The notes beneath the pieces are model-generated. The model was not told where the DNA came from. It saw nothing but the letters and a program-made list of their open reading frames with translations, and did no database searches. A program made the position numbers and the translations under genes. From Planctomycetota bacterium (GTDB lineage Bacteria > Planctomycetota > UBA1135 > UBA2386), in assembly GCA_016872675.1 (NCBI GenBank), contig VGZG01000019.1, positions 1 to 51,552 of the forward strand: a stretch of 51,552 nt of DNA, in the 5' to 3' direction. This document shows positions 45,080-51,552 of the stretch, piece after piece. The stretch's first letter is position 1, and each line of letters starts with the position of its first letter.

Positions 45080-45697
45080 TCAGCCGCCGAACGGGCCGCC
45101 GTAGACCTCGTGGTAGTCTTGCAGCGAGGCCGTGATCACCTGGTGCGCGCGCTGTTTGTCGTACGGTGTGATCGGCAGCGGCGTGGTGTCGGGCAACAGC
45201 TTGTAGGTCGAGAAGTAGTGGCGCAGCCGCTCGACCAGCACGCCCGGCAGGTCGGCGAGGTCCTCGACGTTGCCCCAGACGAAGTCGGTGGCCAGCACGG
45301 CGACGATCTTGTCGTCGGCCTCGCCGCCATCGAGCATTGTCAGGCCGCCGATGACCTTGGCCTTGACCAGGATCTCGCGCGCGGTGATCGGCCGTTCGCT
45401 GAGCACGCAGATGTCGAGCGGGTCGCCGTCGCCCTTGCTGGCGCCGGGCGTCAGCTTGCCGACGCGCGGGCCGCACAGCGTGCGCGGGATGAAGCCGTAG
45501 AGGCTCGGCGGCTGCGAACTCGTGCGCTGCGGGCGGTCGACGCGCAGGAAGCCGTTGACCTTGTCGATCTCGTACTTCACGAGGTCGAATGGCGTGATCT
45601 CGATGTAGGCCTGCACGACCTCGGGGGGCTTGGGGCCCGCCGAGATGCCATGCCAGGGGTGCGGACGCCAGCTGTAGAACGGCTCGGGGAAGGACAT
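45080..45697 (-). CDS. ppa: Inorganic pyrophosphatase, family I
   Basis: 205 residues. Active-site elements of family I are present: KYEID (41-45), LYGFIPRTL (67-75), DGDPLD (90-95, metal ligands Asp90, Asp92, Asp95) and [10 protein letters not shown] (121-130). It hydrolyses PPi in the cytoplasm. An insert of about a dozen residues (76-88) lies between the YGFIP and DGDPLD motifs. ATG 45697 was chosen, 11 bases after TATCCT; an in-frame start at 45730 would add a basic 11-residue leader. Confidence 0.95.
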   Translation of the reverse strand: MSFPEPFYSWRPHPWHGISAGPKPPEVVQAYIEITPFDLVKYEIDKVNGFLRVDRPQRTSSQPPSLYGFIPRTLCGPRVGKLTPGASKGDGDPLDICVLSERPITAREILVKAKVIGGLTMLDGGEADDKIVAVLATDFVWGNVEDLADLPGVLVERLRHYFSTYKLLPDTTPLPITPYDKQRAHQVITASLQDYHEVYGGPFGG

Positions 45698-45708
45698 CGG
45701 GGGCGAAC

Positions 45709-45714
45709 AGGATA
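45709..45714 (-). promoter_or_regulatory. Candidate -10 element of ppa
   Basis: TATCCT (45714-45709 on the - strand) ends 11 bases before the ATG, identical in sequence and spacing to the element before the 43600 gene. Confidence 0.35.
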
Positions 45715-45761
45715 GGGACCGCCGGCGCACGCGCCAGGGGCCACCCGGCCTAGCGCCCCGG

Positions 45762-46502
45762 TCAGCCGCCGAACATCTGCAGCCACTCAGCTTCGGTCTT
45801 CGGCTTGAAGACGAAGTTGCTGCGCCGGGTCTCGCCCATGCCGGCGTGCGGCCGCGGGTCGTAGGCGTGGCCGGGGTAGAGCGTGGCGTCGTCGGGCACC
45901 TTGGCCAGCTTCTGCGTCAGCGACAGATACAGCTCGCGCGGGTCGCCGCCGGGGAAGTCGGTGCGGCCGCAGCCCTGCAGGAACAACGTGTCGCCGGCGA
46001 TCAGGCGGTTGTGCACCAGGAAGCACTGCGAGCCGGGCGTGTGGCCGGGGGTGTGGATCAGCGTGATCGGCACGTCGCCGACCATGAGCACGTCGCCGCT
46101 GTCGTGCAGCGCGAGGTCGGTGTCGCCGCAGCCGGTCATGCGCTTGACCCACGGCGCCTCGGCACGCTGCACGTGCACCTTGCAGCGGCACTGCGTCAGC
46201 AGCTCGCGGACGCCTTCGAGGTTCTGGCCGAAGAGATCGCCGCCGACGTGGTCGGGGTGATAGTGCGTCGCCAGCGCGCCGACGACCCGCATGCCGTCCT
46301 GCTGCGCCTTCTGGACGAGTTCGCCGACGGCGTAGCACGGGTCGATCAGCACCGCCTCGCCGGTCGATGCGTCGCCGACGGCGTAGACGTAGTTGGCCAT
46401 CTGCGCGCCGACCGGGTCATCGGCGGCGAAGTCGCGGCCCGCGAGCCACTGGCGAAAATAGAGACGCGGTTCGGCCGGCGACTTGGGATGATGCGGACTC
46501 AT
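45762..46502 (-). CDS. Metallo-beta-lactamase-fold hydrolase (ETHE1/glyoxalase II type)
   Basis: 246 residues. Metal motif THYHPDH (79-85; His80, His82, Asp84, His85), His154 (HTPGHTPGS) and Asp171 (AGDTLF), followed by [11 protein letters not shown] (177-187), as in persulfide dioxygenase/hydroxyacylglutathione-hydrolase relatives. The N-terminal [14 protein letters not shown]...QMANYVY is characteristic of the actinobacterial/planctomycete branch, which supports the early start. Substrate (persulfide versus glutathione thioester) is undetermined. ATG 46502 is 2 bases from the divergent start at 46505; TAGCAT (46519-46514) lies 11 bases upstream, inside the other gene. Confidence 0.92.
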   Translation of the reverse strand: MSPHHPKSPAEPRLYFRQWLAGRDFAADDPVGAQMANYVYAVGDASTGEAVLIDPCYAVGELVQKAQQDGMRVVGALATHYHPDHVGGDLFGQNLEGVRELLTQCRCKVHVQRAEAPWVKRMTGCGDTDLALHDSGDVLMVGDVPITLIHTPGHTPGSQCFLVHNRLIAGDTLFLQGCGRTDFPGGDPRELYLSLTQKLAKVPDDATLYPGHAYDPRPHAGMGETRRSNFVFKPKTEAEWLQMFGG

Positions 46503-46504
46503 CG

Positions 46505-49500
46505 ATGGGTCAGATGCTAGGACAACGGCGGTGGCGCGGGAACGGCGCGCTCGCAGCGCTCGCGCTGCTGGCCGGCGCGTGTTGTGGCCCGGACCGGCGC
46601 GGCGCCGCGGCGTCGCGCTTGCCGGCGGTGGTGGTCGCGCTACAGGACATGCCGAACGTCCGCTACGCCGACCTGCGCGGGCAGGAACCCTTGAACTGGC
46701 CGACGCTGCTCACCATGGGCGGTGTGCTGGTGATCGACGATCGCAGCGCGCCGGTTCGCGCGCGGCTGCCTGAAGTCGCGCTGCAGGCGCTGCGCACGTT
46801 CGTCGTCAAACGCGGCGGCCGCCTCGTGCTGTTCGGTCACGCGGCGGCGCTCGCGCACGAACTCGGCATCGAGTCGGAGGCGCCGGAGGCGACGACGTTC
46901 CGCTGGGGCCACGACGCGCGCGCCGTCAGTGGCCGCGCCGAACTTGGCTTGCACGTCACCTCGGGCAAGCACGCCGAGTTGTTCGACGACCCGACGGCCG
47001 GCGTCGACGTCGCCGACGGGCCGCTGCTGCTCGCCGGCGACGCGCCGTGCACCGCGCCGGTGTGCGCGTGGTCGATCGGCGCGCCGCGCGAAGGCGCCGT
47101 GCTGGCGCGGTTGGCCAGCGTCCGCGACGGCGCCGCCGATCCGCCTGGCGCGCCGGTGGTGGCGCTCTGGGAGTTCGGCGCCGGCGCGGTGCTGGCGTGC
47201 GGCGTGCTGCCGCGGCCGGACCATCCTGACGAACGCGTGCGCGCCGCCGCTCGCGGCTTCCTCGCGCGCTGCGCGCAGTGGGCCGCGCGCGGCGCTGCGT
47301 GCGCTGTGCTCGTCGACGACGCCTACGCGCCGCCGCCGGCGCCCCCGGCGTTGCCGCCGATGGCGCCACTGGTGCCGCACTGGGGCTGGCAGGTGCCGCA
47401 GCAGTCCCGCGGCGCCGAGCGCACGCCCGACGAGGCGCTGGCCGACGTGCTGACGCCGAGTTGGCTCGCCGGCGCCGACCTCGCCGTGGTCGAGGTCGTC
47501 GACGCCGACGGCAAGGCGCCGCTGGCGTGGCCCGCCGAGGATCCGCTGCGGCCGGCGCCGAGCTATCAAGCGAAGGCCGCCGATCGCGCGTGGCACGACG
47601 CCGCCTTGCGGACCTTGGCGCAGGAGGCGCACGGTCGCGGCATGGCGACGCTCGCCGCGCTCGAACCGCTGCCGGTCGGTGATCGCGCCGTCGAGCGGTT
47701 GGTGACGCTGCGCTTCCTGGCGCGCGAGTTGGCGTGCGTCCGGCGCTTTGGCGATGGCGCGTTCGACGGCTTCGTGCTGCAGCCTTGGGCGCTCGATCGC
47801 GCCGGTCGGACGCTGGCGATGGCGCAGGACTTCCAACCGGCGGCGCTGGTGGCGTTGCTCGGCGAACGCGCGCCCGAGGTCGGCGGCGCCGTGCGCGCCC
47901 TCGACGCCGACGACGGCGCGCTGCGCGACCTGCCCTTTGCTGGCTTGGCCGACGGTTGGCGCAACGGCTTCTCGGCGGCGACGTTTCCGCTCGGCGCGCT
48001 CGACGCGCGCGGCGGCGCGCTCGGCAAGGCGACGACCGCCGACTGGATCGTGGCGCAGGCCAGCGCGTTTGCGCGGGCGCGCGCGGGCCGCGGCGCGGCG
48101 ATGTGGTGGCGTCGGCACGATGACGCCACGCTGCCGGGCGATCTCGCCGCCTACGTCGAAGGCGTGTCGCTCGAGCCGCTGCGCGCCGCGGTGGCGATGC
48201 CGCTGGCGGCGACCGGCACCGACGGCCTGCGCGCGGCCGGCGCGGCGCTCGTCGCCCAAGCGCCGGCAGCGTTCGCCGCGGCGGCGTCCGCGCCTGCGCC
48301 TGCGGCGGTGCACGCGTTGCAGAACAACTGGTTTCGCCTGCTGGGCAGCGGCGGCGCGCTCGCCTACGACCCGACCGGTCGCGCCGACTTCGGCGCTGGC
48401 GCCGTGTCGCTGTCGCCGGCGCTGCTGCGCACGCGCTTGTTCGGCGCGCTGCCGGACGCCGCCTCGCTGCGCGCCGACCGCGTCGATTTGCTGGCCCGCG
48501 GTCGCGCCGGCGAAGGTGGCTATCGCGATGAGCGCTTCGTCGACCTGACCGTGGCTGTCGGCGACCTGCCGCCCGCGCAGCTCGCGTCGGGAGGCGCGCC
48601 GTCGTGGCCGGCGTCGGCGCGGTTCCAGCTGGAGCTCAACCACGGCTACCACGAACTCGACGTCGCGCTGCGACCGCAGCGCGGCCGCGGCGTGCTGGCG
48701 ATCGCGCTGGATGGCGTGCTGCTGCGCGCCCTGCCGTTCGACGGCGGCGCGCCGGTGGCGACCACGGTGCCAGTGCACGTGGCCCGCAAGGGCTTGCGCG
48801 AACTGTCGTTCACCGTCTTCGCTGGCGGCGCTTGCGCGCTCGACCGCCTCGTGCTGCTGCGCGCCGCCGACGTCGGCGTCGAGGCCGCGGCGGCGACGCC
48901 GGCCGGCAGCTACGCCAGTCTCCGCGAGTCATCGCAGTCGACCTACCACGCCGAGACCGTGCACTTCGACGCGCTCGCCGACCTGCCCGGCTTCGTCGTG
49001 CGGGCGCGCTGCGAGCGCAGCGCGCGCAACCTGCAGGTCGAGCGCACGCTGGCGCTGCCGCTGCACCGCGCGGTCGCCGCGGCGAAAGGCGAATCGGCCG
49101 ACGACCTGCGCGCGCCGTTCGCGCTCGCGGGGGAAGCCGCCGACGTGCCCGACATCGTCGTCGTGCCGCTGCAGCGCGCGCGCCACGACACGCTGTGCTG
49201 GCGGCCCGGCGAGCTGATCTGGCGCAGCGAGCCCGACGCCGGCACGCAGATGCGCTTTGGCCTGTTGTTCGTGCCGCCGGGCGAAGGCCGCGCGCGTCTT
49301 GCCGAAGCCGCCGTCGTGCTCGCCGCGCTCGCCGACCCGATCGCGCTGAACCTTGCCGAGTTGCGCAGCGCCGTGGTGACGAGCGACCAGCCGTTTGCAT
49401 GGCCGCGGTTGCTGCGCATCGACGGCGGCGGCAATGCGCCGTTCTTCGTGCAGGAGGATGGCTGGTGGACGCTGCGCGGCTCGCAGCGCGGGCCCGATGG

Positions 49501-50098
49501 CAGCCGTTGGCTGCGCGTGCGCCAGGCGCCGGACGACGCCGTGCAGATCGTCGGCGGGCCGTCGGTGCTGGCGCGCACGCGCCCTGGACCGGGCTCGCTG
49601 CGCCTGCTGGCGCTGCGCGATCCCGAGCCGGGCGCGGTGACGGTGCGCGTGCTGCAGCCGAGCGTGCTTGGCGCGCCCTCAGTGGTCATGGCGCGCGACT
49701 TCGCCGACGTGCAGCTCGACGGCGAGGACTGGGCCCACCGCGACGGCCGCGTCGTCTTCCTGCCCAATCGCGCCGGCGACTTCCGCGTGCGCACGCGCGA
49801 CCACGCCGGCGGCAGTTCGCCGCACGTGCGCCGCACCGCCGCGCCGCTGACCGTCTGCCGCTATCTGCCGGGCGAGCGCACGCTGGTGCTGGCGACTGCC
49901 GGCGACAGCGGCCGTCCGGCGGAGTTGCCGTGGATGGCGGTGCTCGGCGGGCCGCGGCCGATCGGCGTCGACAACGGCGAGATCGTCGACGACGCGCAGT
50001 TGCGCTACCCGGACGCGGCAGCGACGGCGGCGGCGCGCAATGGCGGCACGCTGGTGCGCTTTGGCAGCGGCGTCTGCCGCGTGCGCTACGCCGAGTGA
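46505..50098 (+). CDS. Very large exported or lipoprotein-like protein of unknown function
   Basis: 1197 residues. A hydrophobic N-terminal signal (about 14-25) ends in LLAGACCG, a possible but imperfect lipobox. Residues about 55-270 look like a class-I-amidotransferase/ThuA-like Rossmann fold (VVKRGGRLVLFGH). Residues about 370-560 look like a TIM-barrel glycoside-hydrolase-type region (AFDGFVLQPWALD). The rest is beta-sandwich-like to the C-terminus. None of these is a confirmed family; the catalytic pair of a hydrolase was not located. ATG 46505 was chosen; ATG 46514 is possible. No clear -10 or Shine-Dalgarno lies before it. Rich in Ala and Arg; all codon use matches the neighbours. Confidence 0.8.
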   Translation: MGQMLGQRRWRGNGALAALALLAGACCGPDRRGAAASRLPAVVVALQDMPNVRYADLRGQEPLNWPTLLTMGGVLVIDDRSAPVRARLPEVALQALRTFVVKRGGRLVLFGHAAALAHELGIESEAPEATTFRWGHDARAVSGRAELGLHVTSGKHAELFDDPTAGVDVADGPLLLAGDAPCTAPVCAWSIGAPREGAVLARLASVRDGAADPPGAPVVALWEFGAGAVLACGVLPRPDHPDERVRAAARGFLARCAQWAARGAACAVLVDDAYAPPPAPPALPPMAPLVPHWGWQVPQQSRGAERTPDEALADVLTPSWLAGADLAVVEVVDADGKAPLAWPAEDPLRPAPSYQAKAADRAWHDAALRTLAQEAHGRGMATLAALEPLPVGDRAVERLVTLRFLARELACVRRFGDGAFDGFVLQPWALDRAGRTLAMAQDFQPAALVALLGERAPEVGGAVRALDADDGALRDLPFAGLADGWRNGFSAATFPLGALDARGGALGKATTADWIVAQASAFARARAGRGAAMWWRRHDDATLPGDLAAYVEGVSLEPLRAAVAMPLAATGTDGLRAAGAALVAQAPAAFAAAASAPAPAAVHALQNNWFRLLGSGGALAYDPTGRADFGAGAVSLSPALLRTRLFGALPDAASLRADRVDLLARGRAGEGGYRDERFVDLTVAVGDLPPAQLASGGAPSWPASARFQLELNHGYHELDVALRPQRGRGVLAIALDGVLLRALPFDGGAPVATTVPVHVARKGLRELSFTVFAGGACALDRLVLLRAADVGVEAAAATPAGSYASLRESSQSTYHAETVHFDALADLPGFVVRARCERSARNLQVERTLALPLHRAVAAAKGESADDLRAPFALAGEAADVPDIVVVPLQRARHDTLCWRPGELIWRSEPDAGTQMRFGLLFVPPGEGRARLAEAAVVLAALADPIALNLAELRSAVVTSDQPFAWPRLLRIDGGGNAPFFVQEDGWWTLRGSQRGPDGSRWLRVRQAPDDAVQIVGGPSVLARTRPGPGSLRLLALRDPEPGAVTVRVLQPSVLGAPSVVMARDFADVQLDGEDWAHRDGRVVFLPNRAGDFRVRTRDHAGGSSPHVRRTAAPLTVCRYLPGERTLVLATAGDSGRPAELPWMAVLGGPRPIGVDNGEIVDDAQLRYPDAAATAAARNGGTLVRFGSGVCRVRYAE

Positions 50099-50179
50099 AC
50101 GTGGCCGCGGCGGCGGCGCCGCTGCTGCCGCCGATCGCGCCGCCCGCCGTGCGGGGTGGCCTTGGTTGGCGCCAGCCCC

Positions 50180-50185
50180 TACCCT
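50180..50185 (+). promoter_or_regulatory. Candidate -10 element of miaE
   Basis: TACCCT ends 7 bases before the GTG at 50193 in a 94-base intergenic region that shows nothing else. This would give a leaderless message. No -35 seen at normal spacing. Confidence 0.35.
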
Positions 50186-50192
50186 CTGCGCC

Positions 50193-50810
50193 GTGCAACA
50201 TGCCGATGCCGCGCCGCCTGCTGCCTATGTGACGCCGTCTGCCTGGGCGCTGGCGCAGGCGCCGCATCGCGACGAACTGCTGGTCGAGCAGGCGCACCTC
50301 GAGAAGAAGGCCGCCGCCGCCGCGATGCAGTTCCTGTTCCGCGTGCCGGCGCCGGCCGCGGCGCTGCGCGGGTTGTCGGCGCTGGCGCGGGAGGAACTGG
50401 CGCACTTCGAGCGCACGCTGCGCCTGCTCGATCGCCGCGGCGTGCCGTTCGGGCCGCAGGCGCCAGCGCCGTACGCCGAGCGACTCAAGCAAGGCTGCGC
50501 GCGCACCATGCCCGAGCGGCTCGTCGACGAGTTGCTCGTCGCGGCGGTGATCGAGGCGCGCTCGCACGAGCGCATGCAATTGCTCGCTGACGCGCGCCGC
50601 GCCGACGACGTCGAACTCGCCGACTTCTACGCCGATCTCGTCGGCGCCGAGGCGCGCCACGCGCCGATCTACGTCGAACTCGCGGCGCACGTGCTGCCGA
50701 CGGACGCCGTGGCGGCGCGGCATACGGCGCTGCTGGCCCACGAAGCGGCGGTGCTGCGCGCCCTGCCGTTCGCGCCGCGCCTGCACAGCGGCGCGCCGGC
50801 GGAGGCCTGA
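50193..50810 (+). CDS. miaE: tRNA 2-methylthio-N6-isopentenyladenosine-37 hydroxylase (MiaE family)
   Basis: 205 residues, ferritin-like four-helix bundle. The candidate diiron ligands form the expected E...ExxH...E...ExxH series: Glu37, Glu68/His71 (EELAH), Glu121 (EARSHER) and Glu153/His156 (AEARH). MiaE uses O2 to hydroxylate the isopentenyl group of modified A37, so the organism is presumably aerobic. GTG 50193 was chosen: it precedes the first conserved helix; longer in-frame extensions overlap the upstream gene. Followed at 2-base distance by the hydrolase gene. Confidence 0.92.
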   Translation: MQHADAAPPAAYVTPSAWALAQAPHRDELLVEQAHLEKKAAAAAMQFLFRVPAPAAALRGLSALAREELAHFERTLRLLDRRGVPFGPQAPAPYAERLKQGCARTMPERLVDELLVAAVIEARSHERMQLLADARRADDVELADFYADLVGAEARHAPIYVELAAHVLPTDAVAARHTALLAHEAAVLRALPFAPRLHSGAPAEA

Positions 50811-50811
50811 G

Positions 50812-51552
50812 GTGGGCGCGGCGCGCCGGCTGGGCCTCACCGTCGCCGCGCTCGCGCTGGCCTTCGGCGGCGGCGTGCTCGCCGGCGCGCCGGTGGCCTG
50901 GCCATTCGACGCGGCGACCAACCTGTTGCCGTATCCGTTCGATCCGGGCTTGCGCGCGCCGGCCGGCGGCGCGCGCGTCGTCGTGCTGCAGCACGGTCTG
51001 TTCCGCACGGCGGCGTCGCTGTCGCGGCTCGAGCGGGCGCTGCGCGCGCACGGCTACGAACCGCTCAACGTCGGCTATCCGAGCACGTGCGGCGGCATCG
51101 CGGCGCACGCCGACCGACTGGCGGCCGCCATCGCCGCGCGACGCGCCGCCGGTCCCGTCGCCGACTGGGCGTTCGTCGGCCATTCGATGGGCGGGCTCGT
51201 CATCGCCGAGGTCCTGCGGCGCGCCGACGCCGTGCGGCCCTGGGCCGTCGTCACCATCGGCACGCCGCACCGCGGCGCCGTGCTCGCCGACCTGCGCAAG
51301 CGTTGGTTCCTGTTCCGGTGGGCGATTGGGGATGAGGCGGCGTTCGAACTGTCGCCTGGGCATGCGCGGCACGCCCGGCCGTGGCCGGCGGACTGTCCGC
51401 TCGGCGCCATCGCCGGCCAACTGCCCGGCGACGGCCACGCGGCGATCCCCGGACCGGACGACGGCACGGTGGGGGTCGCCGAGGCGCTGCCGGCGGCCGC
51501 GGCCGCGCGCCTGGTGCTGCCGCTCGGGCACACGCGGCTGTCGTTCGCCGAC
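50812..51552 (+). CDS. Alpha/beta-hydrolase (lipase/esterase-like), 3' end outside window
   Basis: The frame from GTG 50812 is open for 247 codons to the window edge. A signal/anchor helix (about 8-30, LTVAALALAFGGGVLAG) precedes an alpha/beta-hydrolase domain: VVVLQHGLFRTAASL (oxyanion-hole HG), nucleophile Ser125 in GHSMGG (123-128), VTIGTPHRGA, a candidate acid in GPDDGTV, and a candidate His in LGHTRLSF just before the edge. This is the pattern of EstA/PGAP1-like lipases. A chain of this type would end soon after the visible His. It is only 1 base after the miaE stop and probably co-transcribed with it. Confidence 0.88.
   Translation, partial: MGAARRLGLTVAALALAFGGGVLAGAPVAWPFDAATNLLPYPFDPGLRAPAGGARVVVLQHGLFRTAASLSRLERALRAHGYEPLNVGYPSTCGGIAAHADRLAAAIAARRAAGPVADWAFVGHSMGGLVIAEVLRRADAVRPWAVVTIGTPHRGAVLADLRKRWFLFRWAIGDEAAFELSPGHARHARPWPADCPLGAIAGQLPGDGHAAIPGPDDGTVGVAEALPAAAAARLVLPLGHTRLSFAD

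Noticed and set aside
46640-48778. 712-residue - strand frame
   Set aside because: Antisense to the 1197-residue protein; composition typical of shadow frames and no start signal.

Overview
The window (51.5 kb, roughly 70% G+C by eye) looks like a piece of chromosome from an aerobic, high-GC member of the Planctomycetota. The inference rests on gene content: a MoxR/DUF58/BatA-like/vWA cluster extended by very large PQQ/TPR, DUF4175 and Gln-rich secreted proteins, a FloA/NfeD pair, a secreted protein whose C-terminal tail has the 'IP..P..AG.TLFA..IVLD' look seen in planctomycete exported proteins, and many long signal-peptide proteins of unknown function. The lineage within the phylum cannot be fixed from the sequence alone. 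No tRNA, rRNA, CRISPR array, insertion sequence or phage gene was found, and no gap between genes exceeds 300 bases.

Layout. 1-4501 (+): end of mreC, then mreD, PBP2 and rodA, a tightly overlapping elongasome operon. 4668-23223 (-): nine co-directional genes reading moxR, DUF58, BatA-like, vWA/amidotransferase-like, TPR/PQQ double propeller, alpha/alpha-toroid protein, DUF4175 membrane protein, 1020-residue Gln-rich coiled-coil protein with a (Gly-Gln-Gln)21 tract, and a smaller Gln-rich secreted protein. This is the most unusual part of the window and reads as an envelope-associated AAA+/vWA machine. 23305-25082 (-): an FtsB/DivIC-like protein and enolase. 25315-28572: a UPRT-like gene (-), then divergently a secreted MBL/lamin-tail protein and hypoxanthine phosphoribosyltransferase (+). 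28607-38368: S46 dipeptidyl peptidase (-), thioredoxin-like/toroid protein, duplicated-domain NfeD, FloA and a small membrane protein (+), and an M28 peptidase (-). 38462-43459 (-): lysS-lolC-lolD-lolE operon. 43600-51552: small exported protein (+), Rieske/trmB pair, pyrophosphatase and an MBL hydrolase (-), a 1197-residue orphan exported protein, MiaE and the start of an alpha/beta hydrolase (+).

Together the genes are dominated by envelope biology: wall synthesis (MreCD/PBP2/RodA), lipoprotein export (LolCDE), membrane microdomains (FloA/NfeD), exported peptidases, and the MoxR-vWA machine. Housekeeping genes (eno, lysS, ppa, trmB, miaE, hpt) are interspersed. Inside operons most junctions are 1-4 base overlaps. 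In front of many first genes, a TAnnnT-type hexamer lies only 6-11 bases before the start codon with no Shine-Dalgarno sequence, suggesting leaderless or near-leaderless transcripts.
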